DNA from: Devosia aurantiaca
GTDB taxonomy: Bacteria > Pseudomonadota > Alphaproteobacteria > Rhizobiales > Devosiaceae
Direction of reading: 5' to 3'
Assembly (NCBI RefSeq): GCF_011058215.1
Contig: NZ_JAALFG010000003.1
Coordinates: 310,001-374,000 of the forward strand
DNA length: 64,000 bases
Below are positions 38,648 to 46,884 of the stretch, in pieces. The position numbers and the translations under genes were made by a program. Below the pieces are notes generated by a model. It did no database searches, had not been told where the DNA came from, and was given only the letters and a program-made list of their open reading frames with translations. The number at the start of each line of letters is the position of its first letter. The stretch's first letter is position 1.

Positions 38648-38673
38648 AGGCCGGCTGATGCCGGGCCTTTTTC
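38648..38673 (+). terminator. Intrinsic terminator of the nitrilase-oxygenase-reductase operon
   Basis: Stem AGGCCGGC / GCCGGGCCT with one bulged base and a 4-base loop, running into five Ts, 27 bases after the reductase stop. Confidence 0.8.
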
Positions 38674-38684
38674 CATGCACAAAG

Positions 38685-38714
38685 AAAAATGGCGCCCCGC
38701 AAGGAGCGCCATTT
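38685..38714 (-). terminator. Intrinsic terminator of the minus-strand transporter operon
   Basis: 9-bp stem AAATGGCGC / GCGCCATTT with a 10-base loop; on the minus strand it is followed by a run of Ts. Lies just after the permease stop at 38732. Confidence 0.8.
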
Positions 38715-38731
38715 GACGATGGCTTCGCTGA

Positions 38732-39538
38732 TCAGCGGGCGATGCGGCGCCAGGGCATGGCGATCCGCTCGATCTGCTCGAGAGCGGCAAAGAAGGCGAT
38801 GCCGATCACCACGATCAGGATGATCGCCGCAAATTGGCGCGTGATGTTGAAGCTCGCGCCAGCCACAAGGATCACATAGCCGAGGCCCGCATTTGCGCCC
38901 ACGAATTCGGCGACGATGGCGCCGATCACCGACATGGCGGTAGCCAGCTTCAGCCCCGCAAAGATCGAGGGCAGGGCCTGCGGCAGGCGAAATTTCCAGA
39001 AGACCTGCCAGTTGCTCGCCCCCATCGACTTCGCCAGGTAGATCATTTCTCGGCTGGCCGAATTGAGCCCCATCACCGTGTTGACGACGATCGGGAAGAA
39101 GGTCTGGAGGATGACGATGACGATCTTTGGCGCCATGCCATAGCCGAACCAAGTCAGAAGAAGTGGCGCCACGGCAACCATGGGGACCGTTTGGCTCGAA
39201 ACGATCAGGGGATAAATCGTCCGCTCAATGACCTTGGAATAAACGATCAGCACCGCAAGCGGGATGCTGATCAGGACCGAGAGCGTAAAGCCCAGCAGCA
39301 CTTCGAACAGCGTGACGCCGGCATTGGGCAGCAGCCGGTGTCCGTAATCGATGAACTCCTGACCGATGACGCTGGGCGCAGGCAGCATATAGGCCGGCAC
39401 ATTGCCGATCCGCACCGACAATTCCCAAAGCACCAGGATAATGAGAAGGCTCCATGCGGAGGGGGAGACCCAGCCCAAGGCTTTCCTCACCGGCCTGGGC
39501 CTTGCGATGGTGGTTGGTTGATCTACAGCAATTGCCAT
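38732..39538 (-). CDS. NitT/TauT-type ABC transporter permease A
   Basis: A 268-residue inner-membrane permease of the SsuC/TauC family. It has six or so hydrophobic segments (first WSLLIILVLWELSVRI), the PAYMLPAPSVIGQEF motif after the first helix and the coupling loop SREMIYLAKSMGASNWQVFWKFRLPQALP. The start at 39538 lies one base after the ATPase stop, with GGAGG upstream. Last gene of the operon binding protein - SDR - ATPase - permease. Substrates of this class include sulfonates, nitrate, pyrimidines and other small polar compounds; here unknown. Confidence 0.9.
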   Translation of the reverse strand: MAIAVDQPTTIARPRPVRKALGWVSPSAWSLLIILVLWELSVRIGNVPAYMLPAPSVIGQEFIDYGHRLLPNAGVTLFEVLLGFTLSVLISIPLAVLIVYSKVIERTIYPLIVSSQTVPMVAVAPLLLTWFGYGMAPKIVIVILQTFFPIVVNTVMGLNSASREMIYLAKSMGASNWQVFWKFRLPQALPSIFAGLKLATAMSVIGAIVAEFVGANAGLGYVILVAGASFNITRQFAAIILIVVIGIAFFAALEQIERIAMPWRRIAR

Positions 39539-39539
39539 C

Positions 39540-40358
39540 TCAGTATTCCTCCCGGAAGACGCCAAGCCCCTTAAAGATATCGGTCAGCTCGCGGGTATAT
39601 TCGTTGAACCGCTTATCCTCGCGCATGGCGAGACGACGCGGCCTGGGCAGGTCGATATCGATAATGCGCTCGATACGGCCGGGCCGCGGCGACATCACCA
39701 CCACGCGGTCACTGAGGAAGATGGCCTCGGCGATCGAATGGGTGATGAAGAAAACCGTCATGTCCGTTTCGGCGCAGAGCCTGAGCAGATCGATCTGCAA
39801 CTGGTCGCGCGTCATGGCGTCGAGTGCGCCGAATGGCTCATCCATCAAGAGGAGCGGAGGCCTGTGGAGGAGGGCGCGGCAGATCGAAACGCGCTGCCGC
39901 ATGCCGCCCGAGAGTTCCTTGGGATAGGCGTTCTCGAAATCCTGCAGCGACACCATCTTGAGCAGTTCGCGGGCGCGCAGCGTGGCTTCGCCCATGTCGG
40001 CTTTGCGGATTTCGGCCTGCATCAAAATGTTCTGGAGCGCACTGCGCCATTCGAGCAGCACGTCCTGCTGGAAGACGATGCCCGAGTCCGGGTTGGGGCC
40101 GAAGATATCCTTTTTGCCGACGGTAATGCGTCCTGCGGTCACGTCTTCAAGGCCCGAGAGCAGCATCATCAGCGTGCTCTTGCCACAGCCCGAAGGTCCG
40201 AGAACGGAAACGAACTCACCCTTTCGCACGGTGAGATCGATGTCCTGCAGCGCCTGGACCTTGCCATTGCGGGTGCTGAATGTTTTGCTGACGCCGGAGA
40301 TGGAAATATGGGTCTCGGCGTCCGTTGGCATGCTTTGTGAGGCCTGCATGACGTTCAT
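39540..40358 (-). CDS. NitT/TauT-type ABC transporter ATP-binding protein A
   Basis: A 272-residue ATPase of the SsuB/TauB class: Walker A GPSGCGKST, Q-loop GIVFQQDVLLEWRSALQNI, signature LSGGMRQRVSICRAL, Walker B LLLMDEPFGALDAMTRDQLQ, H-loop FFITHSIAEAIFLSDRV. The C-terminal tail FNEYTRELTDIFKG is also typical. Sits 35 bp after the SDR gene and is followed by the permease. Frame intact. Confidence 0.92.
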   Translation of the reverse strand: MNVMQASQSMPTDAETHISISGVSKTFSTRNGKVQALQDIDLTVRKGEFVSVLGPSGCGKSTLMMLLSGLEDVTAGRITVGKKDIFGPNPDSGIVFQQDVLLEWRSALQNILMQAEIRKADMGEATLRARELLKMVSLQDFENAYPKELSGGMRQRVSICRALLHRPPLLLMDEPFGALDAMTRDQLQIDLLRLCAETDMTVFFITHSIAEAIFLSDRVVVMSPRPGRIERIIDIDLPRPRRLAMREDKRFNEYTRELTDIFKGLGVFREEY

Positions 40359-40393
40359 GAACTGCTGATCGCCTTTCGGCCGATCTCTCCGGG

Positions 40394-41181
40394 TCAGATG
40401 GATCTGATGGCCCCGCCATCCACGCGCACCAGTCTGCCGGTGACATAGCTGGCAGGCATGCTGGCGAGGAAAGCGATGACGGCGGCGAACTCTTCCGGCG
40501 TGCCGTAGCGGCCGGCAGGGATGGTGGCGGCCGAAGCTTTTGCGACCTCGGCAAGGTCTTTGCCGGATTTGGTGGCCTGCGCCGCATCGATCGAGTGCGT
40601 GCGGCCCGTCGCAATACGGCCCGGCAGCACGACATTGACGGTGACGCCGTCCGCGGCAACTTCTCCGGCAAGGCTCTTCATAAAGCCTACAAGGGTCGAG
40701 CGCAGCGCATTGGAAATTGGCAGATGCGGGATGGGCTGGACGACCCCACTTGACGCGATCGTCAGGATCCGTCCCCAGCCCCGGGCGCGCATGGACTGCA
40801 CGAGATCAAGGCTGAGCGCCACGACGGGCTGCACCATGGAGGCGAAATGGCTGGCCATGGCATCGGTGGTGATCGTGCTCGGCGCGCCTGGCGGGGACCG
40901 CCTGTATTGTTGACAAGGATGTCGACCGCCCCGCCTTCGGCTTGTACCCGCGCAGAAATCGTCGCGGCAGCGGCCGGGTCGGCTAGGTCGGCAACCGCAA
41001 TAAAGCAGCGGTCTTGCTGGTCGGCTGGGAGGGCGGCACGCGCCGCCTCAAGACGGTCGAGGGAGCGTCCGCTCAACGTGACGCTTGCGCCTTCGGCCAG
41101 AAGAGCCTGCGCACTGGCAAGTCCCAGGCCCTGGCTGGCGCCAAGAACAAGCGCGTGCTTGTCGTCTAGTCCAAGATTCAT
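40394..41181 (-). CDS. SDR-family oxidoreductase with altered active site (one frame break)
   Basis: About 262 residues. Rossmann motif LVLGASQGLGLASAQALLAEG and NNTGG are present, and Ser in LTIASSGVV. The catalytic Tyr-x3-Lys is replaced by Ser-x3-Arg in HLPISNALRSTLVG. This places it in the atypical BKR-like group of short-chain dehydrogenases. The frame breaks at 40893-40896 (GGGG on the plus strand). One base joins NNTGGP to PPGAPSTITTDAMASHF. It lies inside a transporter operon, between the binding-protein and ATPase genes, which suggests it acts on the imported compound or an early product. Confidence 0.82.
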
Positions 41182-41219
41182 TGTTGGTCCTGTGGTCCGC
41201 GCGAGAAGCTGCGGATAAG

Positions 41220-41253
41220 AAAAAGGGCGACGGCGGAGGGTTCGCCGTCGCCC
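41220..41253 (-). terminator. Attenuator-type terminator after binding-protein gene A
   Basis: An 11-bp perfect stem (GGGCGACGGCG at 41225-41235 and its complement at 41243-41253). On the minus strand it is followed by TTTTT (41220-41224). It lies directly after the binding-protein stop but before the SDR, ATPase and permease genes. Partial termination here would give excess binding protein. Confidence 0.78.
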
Positions 41254-41264
41254 GCACGCGGAGC

Positions 41265-42268
41265 TTACTTGGCCGGCAGGTAAGAGCCGTCGTAGATGTC
41301 GGCTGGCGTCAGGCCGGCAGGCATGCTGCTATATTCTTCGAGCAGCGAAATGGTCTGCAGGATGTCGGCTTCCGCCACCCAGCCATAGGGTTCATTTTCG
41401 GTTGCCGCGGTATGCGCATAGGGCGGCATGACGCGCAGTTCGAGCGCGATCTGGTCGGCGTCGGAGTCCGGGCGGGCTTCCATGATCACGGCAAGCGCTT
41501 CTTCCGGATTGGCCTGGCTTCAGCCTCGCCCTTCTGCAGTGCGGCAAGGAAGCCACGGACCACGTCTGCGTTCTCGGCCAGGTAGTCCTTGCGGACGATA
41601 ACGCTCGACCCAAGGATGTTGACGCCATAGTCCGCAAACAACAGGGGCGGCTCGATCGGGCTAATTGCGGCGACCTTATCGCCATCCGGGTTTGCCCAGC
41701 CGTTGATGAAGTCGACATCGCCATTGAGCAGCGCGACGCGGTCAGCGCCGCCATTGATGACGACGATTTCGATGCTGTCGAAATCGACATCGTTCGCCGC
41801 CGCAAAAGCGCGGATCATACCGTCTTCGAGGTTACCGGCATCGGTGCCGAGGCGCTTGCCTTCAAGATCCTTGGGAGACGTGATGCCAGAACCTTCGAGG
41901 CTGATGATCGAGGTCGGGTCTTTCTGCACAAGGCCGGCAACGGCGATCATGGTGTCGGCGCCGGTCTGCTGGCGCGCCTGCGCCAAGACGCCGAGGCCGG
42001 CAATGCCGATGTCGAAGTCGCCATTGCCCACCGCCTGGATGGTGCCGGTCGATCCATTGCCATCCACGATCTCGACGTCGAGGCCGGCTTCCTCGAAATA
42101 GCCCTTGGCATCAGCGACGAAAATCGGCGCGTCGACGCCACCGGCAATCCAGGCCAGGCGCAGGGTGACCGGTGTCAGGTCCTGTGCGAAGGCAGGCATC
42201 AGCGTGACCGACCCCAGAAGGGTGGCGCCCAAAATTGGCAGAAAGCTGCGTGTGAAAATCTGTGTCAT
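41265..42268 (-). CDS. NitT/TauT-type (SsuA/NMT1-like) substrate-binding protein A (one frame break)
   Basis: About 334 residues. Signal peptide SFLPILGATLLGSVTLMPAFA, mature start QDLTPVTLRLAWIAGG. NMT1/SsuA-like features: VDAPIFVADAKGYFEEAGLDVEI, GNGDFDIGIAGLGVLAQA, LEGKRLGTDAGN. The frame breaks within 41511-41516. One base joins KGEAEA to ANPEEALAVIMEARPD and the stop at 41265. AAGGGGA lies before the start. First gene of operon A, 41 bp downstream of element site 3. NMT1-like proteins often bind pyrimidine-like or small aromatic nitrogen compounds; that is suggestive only. Confidence 0.86.
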
Positions 42269-42308
42269 CTCGTTCCCCTTGAGCCACCTCACCTCGTGGC
42301 ATTCGGAC

Positions 42309-42329
42309 GGTATGCCAACGGAATATCAC
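42309..42329 (+). promoter_or_regulatory. Shared 21-bp regulon element, site 3
   Basis: GGTATGCCA ACGG AATATCAC, 41 bp upstream of the binding-protein A start (gene on the minus strand). Confidence 0.72.
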
Positions 42330-42510
42330 GTGTCAACCGCGTTGCGACGGGTTTGAGCAGGCCGTGGATGGCGCTCAAAATTTGGGCACAAAGCACGCAA
42401 ATTATGTATGTCGTAGTGACTGGGGCGCTTGGATAACATGTTGTAAAGGCTGCGGTTTTCGGTCTTGCAACGCAATAGATGGCGCCAAATGGTGCAAGCC
42501 GTGCCCTAAC

Positions 42511-42539
42511 AAATAAAGCGGAGCACCGGAGTGCCCCGC
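42511..42539 (-). terminator. Intrinsic terminator of nitrilase 2
   Basis: On the minus strand a 9-bp stem (one G-T pair) with loop TCCG is followed by TTTATTTG; it lies 24 bases after the nitrilase 2 stop. The remaining 42269-42510 holds the promoter of binding protein A and element site 3. Confidence 0.75.
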
Positions 42540-42562
42540 TCGAAATGGCGATCTTGGGAGGC

Positions 42563-43585
42563 TTAAGCGCGCAGCACGCCTGCCTTTGTCATGTTGGCCA
42601 ATGCCTTTTCCTGGACAGGCGTGAGTTCGCCATAGGTCTCGAAAGCTTTTTCGGCAAGCTGGTTGGCGGGGTAGAGGTCGGCTGTCGCATAATACTGGCG
42701 GTACATTTCAAAGCGCGTCCGCATCAGCCCGTTGCCCATATTGGTGTCGCGGCGCGCCTTCTGCAGCGCGTCGATGTCGATCATCGCCGAGCAATTCACC
42801 GTTTCCTCGTCGCTCTCCTCGAAGGCAAGGTAATTGCCATTGAAGTCGACGATCTGCGAATGGCCACCGCGTTCGGTATCGGAGAACCCAATAGCGCCAG
42901 AAATGTTGGCGCTGATCAGATAAACCATGTTCTCGGCAGCGCGGCAGACCTTGGCTGCATTGGCGCGGGCATTGGCTGGTTCGTTGGAAGGGTGAATAAT
43001 GACCTCGGCGCCGCGCAGCATGAGGACGCGGCTAAGCTCCGGCACCAGCACTTCGCCGCACGGATAGATGGCGAGGCGTCCCAGTTCTGTATCGACCACT
43101 GGGAAAATGCCGTCTTCGCCATAAACCTCTCGATATTCCTCGATGATGTCGTGCGGAGACGTCCAGCTCGCCGTGTTGATGCGGCGATAGCGCATGATCA
43201 CCTCGCCCTTGGGGTCGAGAAGAAAGCTGGAATTGAAGTAGCGGTCCGGCCAGCGCGGATCGACCTCGAAATGGTTGCCAGCGATATAGATGGCGAATTT
43301 GCGCGCCACTTCTGCGAGCCGGTCGGTGATCGGGCCGGGGATCGGGGCGCAGGCTCGCTCGATCCACTCGCTCACCGGCGTTGCCCGCGGCGGGCCTTGA
43401 AAGGCAAATTCAGGCAAGACGACCAGTTTGGGCGGCGTGTCGCTGGTGCAGGCAGCCTCGATCTTGCTGATGGCATTGGCAAGATTGTCGTCGATGATCG
43501 CCCAGGCTTCCTCCTTGGTCGCAGCATTGCTTGCGACCTTGCTGTCCATCTGAATGCACGTCGCGCGCCAAGGGGTGAAAGCCAT
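42563..43585 (-). CDS. Nitrilase-superfamily C-N hydrolase 2
   Basis: A 340-residue intact paralogue of the protein at 35157, clearly similar throughout (EWIERACAPIPGPITDRL versus EWIERACSSIPGPLTEPL). Glu59 (LPEFAFQG) and Cys176 (YPCGEVLVPE) are kept. The lysine motif reads RYRRINT, so Arg135 again stands where the catalytic Lys is expected. MAFTPWRATCIQ at 43585 is chosen as start because GGAG lies seven bases upstream and it aligns with MTIKPWRATAIQ of nitrilase 1. Single-gene unit with its own terminator; element site 4 lies 24 bp upstream. Likely acts on a substrate related to that of nitrilase 1. Confidence 0.87.
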   Translation of the reverse strand: MAFTPWRATCIQMDSKVASNAATKEEAWAIIDDNLANAISKIEAACTSDTPPKLVVLPEFAFQGPPRATPVSEWIERACAPIPGPITDRLAEVARKFAIYIAGNHFEVDPRWPDRYFNSSFLLDPKGEVIMRYRRINTASWTSPHDIIEEYREVYGEDGIFPVVDTELGRLAIYPCGEVLVPELSRVLMLRGAEVIIHPSNEPANARANAAKVCRAAENMVYLISANISGAIGFSDTERGGHSQIVDFNGNYLAFEESDEETVNCSAMIDIDALQKARRDTNMGNGLMRTRFEMYRQYYATADLYPANQLAEKAFETYGELTPVQEKALANMTKAGVLRA

Positions 43586-43608
43586 GTAAGTCTCCGGTAT
43601 GACAATTA

Positions 43609-43629
43609 GGTGTGCCAATGGAATACCAA
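43609..43629 (+). promoter_or_regulatory. Shared 21-bp regulon element, site 4
   Basis: GGTGTGCCA ATGG AATACCAA, among the closest to consensus. 24 bp before the nitrilase 2 start, in the gap shared with GntR-2. Confidence 0.8.
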
Positions 43630-43708
43630 TGGCGCACGGACATCGTCAAGCGGAGGTGATGTTCAGCCAAGAGGTCTATTGCCGTCAGCGCGCACCGCGT
43701 TGACATCA

Positions 43709-43729
43709 GGTATATCACTGGTCTACCAG
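43709..43729 (+). promoter_or_regulatory. Shared 21-bp regulon element, site 5
   Basis: GGTATATCA CTGG TCTACCAG, 19 bp before the GntR-2 start; suggests autoregulation. Confidence 0.75.
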
Positions 43730-43748
43730 AGCGTAGGGGAGCGCTTTT

Positions 43749-44444
43749 ATGACCTTCATCGATCCCGCTGCCATCGCGGAGAGCCGCTCAGCGCTGATAG
43801 CAGCGCCGCCAAGCCTTAGCGAAACTGCCTACAACGAAATCTTGGACCTGATGTTGTCGGGTCACCTGCCGGCCGGGACCGTTCTGCAGGAGCGTCGCCT
43901 GGCCGAGATGATGTCGATATCCCGCACGCCGGTGCGGGAAGCACTGTCGCGGCTTGAGGTTGAGTCCCTGGTGACGCGGCGCAATGGCCGCATGCTTTTC
44001 GTCGCCGACGTCAGCGTCGAGAACTACATCAGCCTTCTCGACATGCGTCGCATCCTGGAAATGGAGACCGCCGCTCGCGCGACGGGCCGCTTCGATCCAG
44101 CCATTGCCGAGACTATTGCCCAAGCCATCGCTGAACTCGTCGATCTCCCGAGCATCACCCCCGCCCAGCATTGGTCCGTGGATGATCTGGTCCATTCCAG
44201 CATTGCCGAAGCGGCCGGCAATCCAATGGTCGCCACGACGATCCGTGATCTTCGGCGCCGCACCCATATCTTCAACACCGCCCGCATTCCTCACCGCCTC
44301 GTGGTGGGTGCAGGCGAGCATCTGACCCTCATCGAAGCGGTCATGGGCGGCGATCCGGAACGGTCGCGGCGTCTCATGGCGGACCACATCGACAATGTCC
44401 GGGATGCCATTATCGGCTTCATTCTCGGCCACCGCACCAGCTGA
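43749..44444 (+). CDS. GntR/FCD-family regulator 2
   Basis: A 231-residue intact regulator. Winged helix: LSETAYNEILDLMLSGHLPAGT, ERRLAEMMSISRTPVREALSRLEVESLV. FCD domain with Asp/His ligands (SVDDLVHSSIAEAAGN; MADHIDNVR). Paralogue of GntR-1, with nearly identical IRDLRRRTH segments in the sensor. Divergent from nitrilase 2, with two element copies in the 163-bp gap; upstream of, and probably co-transcribed with, the MFS gene. Which of the two regulators binds the element, or whether both do, cannot be told from sequence. Confidence 0.9.
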   Translation: MTFIDPAAIAESRSALIAAPPSLSETAYNEILDLMLSGHLPAGTVLQERRLAEMMSISRTPVREALSRLEVESLVTRRNGRMLFVADVSVENYISLLDMRRILEMETAARATGRFDPAIAETIAQAIAELVDLPSITPAQHWSVDDLVHSSIAEAAGNPMVATTIRDLRRRTHIFNTARIPHRLVVGAGEHLTLIEAVMGGDPERSRRLMADHIDNVRDAIIGFILGHRTS

Positions 44445-44464
44445 CACAGAGGTCTTTGACCATC

Positions 44465-45901
44465 ATGACGACGTCCCCTCCCGCCGATGTGGCGACCACC
44501 GCCACGCGCAAGGAGCGGCTCGTCATCGTCGCGGTCATGCTCGCGCTGTTCATGGCCGCCCTTGAGCAGACCATTGTCGGTCCCGCCATGGGCGACATCG
44601 CCCGCGATCTGGGCGGCGGCAGCCTCCTGTCCTGGGTCGCGACGGCCTACCTTCTGGCAGCAACGGCCTCGTCGCCCATCCTTGGCGCCATTGCAGATCT
44701 GCGCGGCCGTCGCCTTGCGCTTTTTGCCTGCGTGTCGTTGTTTCTCTTGGGCAGCGTTCTTGCAGCAATGGCGACCAGCCTTGAAATGCTGGTCGCGGCC
44801 CGCATTGTTCAGGGTGCCGGTGCTGGCGGCCTTACCTCGCTGCCCTTTGTCGTCATTGCCGACAAGGTGCCGATGTATCGCCGCGCTGCCTACAGCGCCT
44901 ATATCTCCACGATCTATGCCGTCGCCAGCATTTTTGGCCCCGTTGCCGGAGGGTTTTTGGCCGACTACGTCCATTGGACCGCGATCTTCTGGATCAATGT
45001 CCCCATTGCCCTGCTGGTCATCGTCGCCGTCGCCGTCCTCTTTGAGGCCGACCATGATCGGCTCAGCCGGCGCACCATCGATTATCTCGGAGCGTTGCTG
45101 CTGATCGCGGCCACAACCTCGAGCGTTCTGTGGCTGAATGCCGTCACGGGAACAGAAGCTTCGCTGCTGCCGTCCTGGATGCTCGCTCCTCTGGCGCTAG
45201 CGGCTTGGGGCGGTTTCGCTTGGCGAATGCTGCGCGCTGCGACGCCCCTCGTTCCACTCAGCGTTTTGACCGAGCGGACCATCCTACTTTCTGCCCTCGG
45301 GCTTCTCTGCTGCCAGGGCAGCAATATCGGCATGGCCGTATACCTGCCGCTCTACTACCAGAACATCTTCGGTTTCTCGGCCAGCGAGGCTGGTTTTGCC
45401 ATCCTCGGCCTGCTGGGCGGCATCATGTCGGGGGCCTATATTCCGCCGCAGCTTTTGCGGCTCAACCCGCACTACAAGCCGCTCGTGGTCGGTGCCGCCG
45501 CCTTCGCGCTTTTTGGAGCCCTGAGCCTCACCGCCGTTCTCGCATTCATGCCGACCCTTGTTGGCGTCGAGATCGCGACCATTGCCCTGGGTCTTGGCAT
45601 CGGGTCGGCCTATCCGATCTTCACCCTGGCCACGCAAAACGCTGCCGGTCCGACGCGCATGGGCGCAGCGATCGGCGTGCTCGGCTTCATGCGGGCCATG
45701 GGAGGCACGATCGGCGTCGCGGTGGTGGGCGCAGTAGCGGTGGCGTCCGGACTGACGGAAGCAGTTCCGCAGGGACAGGCCGGCATTCCGATGTGGACGA
45801 TTTCGCTCGTAGCGTCAGGGCTCCTCGCAGTGTGCCTGCTGGCCCTCAGCATGCTGCCCCCGCGTGCCCTCGAAGGCTACGCGAAGGCTGGGTCGCGTTA
45901 G
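44465..45901 (+). CDS. MFS transporter, DHA2/EmrB type
   Basis: A 478-residue major facilitator of the 14-helix drug:H+ antiporter class. Motif A/C-like elements: ALEQTIVGPAMGDIARDLGG in helix 1, GAIADLRGRRLALF in the 2-3 loop, and AVASIFGPVAGGFLADYVHW in helix 5. The last helices read TISLVASGLLAVCLLALSML. ATG at 44465 is used; a TTG at 44456 closer to AGAGG is possible. It follows GntR-2 by 20 bp. Could export a toxic intermediate or the substrate itself, or import it; direction is inferred from family. Confidence 0.86.
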   Translation: MTTSPPADVATTATRKERLVIVAVMLALFMAALEQTIVGPAMGDIARDLGGGSLLSWVATAYLLAATASSPILGAIADLRGRRLALFACVSLFLLGSVLAAMATSLEMLVAARIVQGAGAGGLTSLPFVVIADKVPMYRRAAYSAYISTIYAVASIFGPVAGGFLADYVHWTAIFWINVPIALLVIVAVAVLFEADHDRLSRRTIDYLGALLLIAATTSSVLWLNAVTGTEASLLPSWMLAPLALAAWGGFAWRMLRAATPLVPLSVLTERTILLSALGLLCCQGSNIGMAVYLPLYYQNIFGFSASEAGFAILGLLGGIMSGAYIPPQLLRLNPHYKPLVVGAAAFALFGALSLTAVLAFMPTLVGVEIATIALGLGIGSAYPIFTLATQNAAGPTRMGAAIGVLGFMRAMGGTIGVAVVGAVAVASGLTEAVPQGQAGIPMWTISLVASGLLAVCLLALSMLPPRALEGYAKAGSR

Positions 45902-45903
45902 CC

Positions 45904-46830
45904 TCAGCCCAACTCTGCGAGGCGCTTTTCGAGACGGGTAATCAGCGTCTCGATCTCTTGTATTGCATCGCCGGCAAGCGGCGCGCCGGGGCGTCGTTGC
46001 GTGGCCGTGCGGATCGCCCCGCGCTTGGCCAGCACATGCTTGCGGGCGCCAAGACCGACGCCTGGCTGCTGCTCATAGCGCACGAGGGGCAGGTAGGCAT
46101 CGAAGAGGTCCCGCGCCCGGTCGATGTCGCCGCTCGCGGTCAGCCGGCAGATATCGACCATCATTTCGGGATAGCCGAACCCGGTCATGGCGCCATCGGC
46201 ACCGCGGAGCATTTCTTCGGGCAGGAAGATGCCGCCATTGCCGCAAAGGATCGAGACGCGTCGGCGGCCCTGGGCTTCTGCTTGGCGCAGGGCCGAAATC
46301 TTGGCGAGGCCCGGCCAATCCTCGTGCTTCACCATTACGATGCTGGGGCAGGCCTCGATGATCTGGCCCAGGGCAGGGATGCTGATCTGCACCGTCGTCG
46401 AGAGGGGAAAGTCCTGCAGCACGACCGGCACATCCGGGCCCAGCGCTTCGACGACCTGGCTATAATAGGCGACGATCTGCTCGTTGGTGTGCAGGTTCGA
46501 GGGCGGTGCCACCATGACGCCGGCGGCGCCCATGTCCATCACTGCCTTGGTGAGCTCCTCGATGGCCGCCAGGCCTGGCGCCGAGACGCCGACCACGACG
46601 ACTTTCCCCGATGCCCGCGCCAGCGTCTGGCGGGTTACCGCCAGGGCCTCGGCCTGCGTCAGCTTGGGCGCTTCGCCCATCATCCCGAGAATGGTCAGCC
46701 CATCGGCGCCTTTTTCGAAATAAAAATCGGTGACGCTGTCGATGCTATGGCTATCGATGCTGCCATCCTCGTTGAAGGGCGTAACGGCAATGACGTAGAC
46801 GCCCTTGCTCTCGGATGTGATCAAGGTCAT
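45904..46830 (-). CDS. DapA-like (class I aldolase/lyase superfamily) protein lacking the catalytic triad
   Basis: A 308-residue TIM-barrel protein of the dihydrodipicolinate synthase/N-acetylneuraminate lyase superfamily. The Schiff-base lysine is kept (Lys168 in SIVMVKHED). The usual GTTGE loop reads GMMGE, the Tyr of PYYN is lost (APPSN) and the YNxP tyrosine is replaced by Gln139 (VVLQDFP). So the Thr-Tyr-Tyr relay of DapA is absent, and lysine biosynthesis is unlikely. A pyruvate-dependent aldolase, hydratase or dehydratase step on a catabolic intermediate is the better guess. Second gene after binding protein B on the minus strand, separated by a hairpin. The ribosome binding site is weak. 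Confidence 0.85.
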   Translation of the reverse strand: MTLITSESKGVYVIAVTPFNEDGSIDSHSIDSVTDFYFEKGADGLTILGMMGEAPKLTQAEALAVTRQTLARASGKVVVVGVSAPGLAAIEELTKAVMDMGAAGVMVAPPSNLHTNEQIVAYYSQVVEALGPDVPVVLQDFPLSTTVQISIPALGQIIEACPSIVMVKHEDWPGLAKISALRQAEAQGRRRVSILCGNGGIFLPEEMLRGADGAMTGFGYPEMMVDICRLTASGDIDRARDLFDAYLPLVRYEQQPGVGLGARKHVLAKRGAIRTATQRRPGAPLAGDAIQEIETLITRLEKRLAELG

Positions 46831-46850
46831 GAAAAACTCGCTGGCAAGAA

Positions 46851-46877
46851 GGCCCGGCAGCGGGACGCCACCGGGCC
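46851..46877 (-). promoter_or_regulatory. Intercistronic hairpin after binding-protein gene B
   Basis: GGCCCGG / CCGGGCC, a 7-bp GC stem in the 54-bp gap between binding protein B and the DapA-like gene. No T-run on the minus strand; probably stabilises the binding-protein message. Confidence 0.5.
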
Positions 46878-46884
46878 GGGCTGA

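Noticed and set aside
40594-40620. CRISPR or tandem repeat array anywhere in the window
   Set aside because: No regularly spaced direct repeats were seen. The only repeated words are the LacI palindrome and the dispersed 21-bp element.
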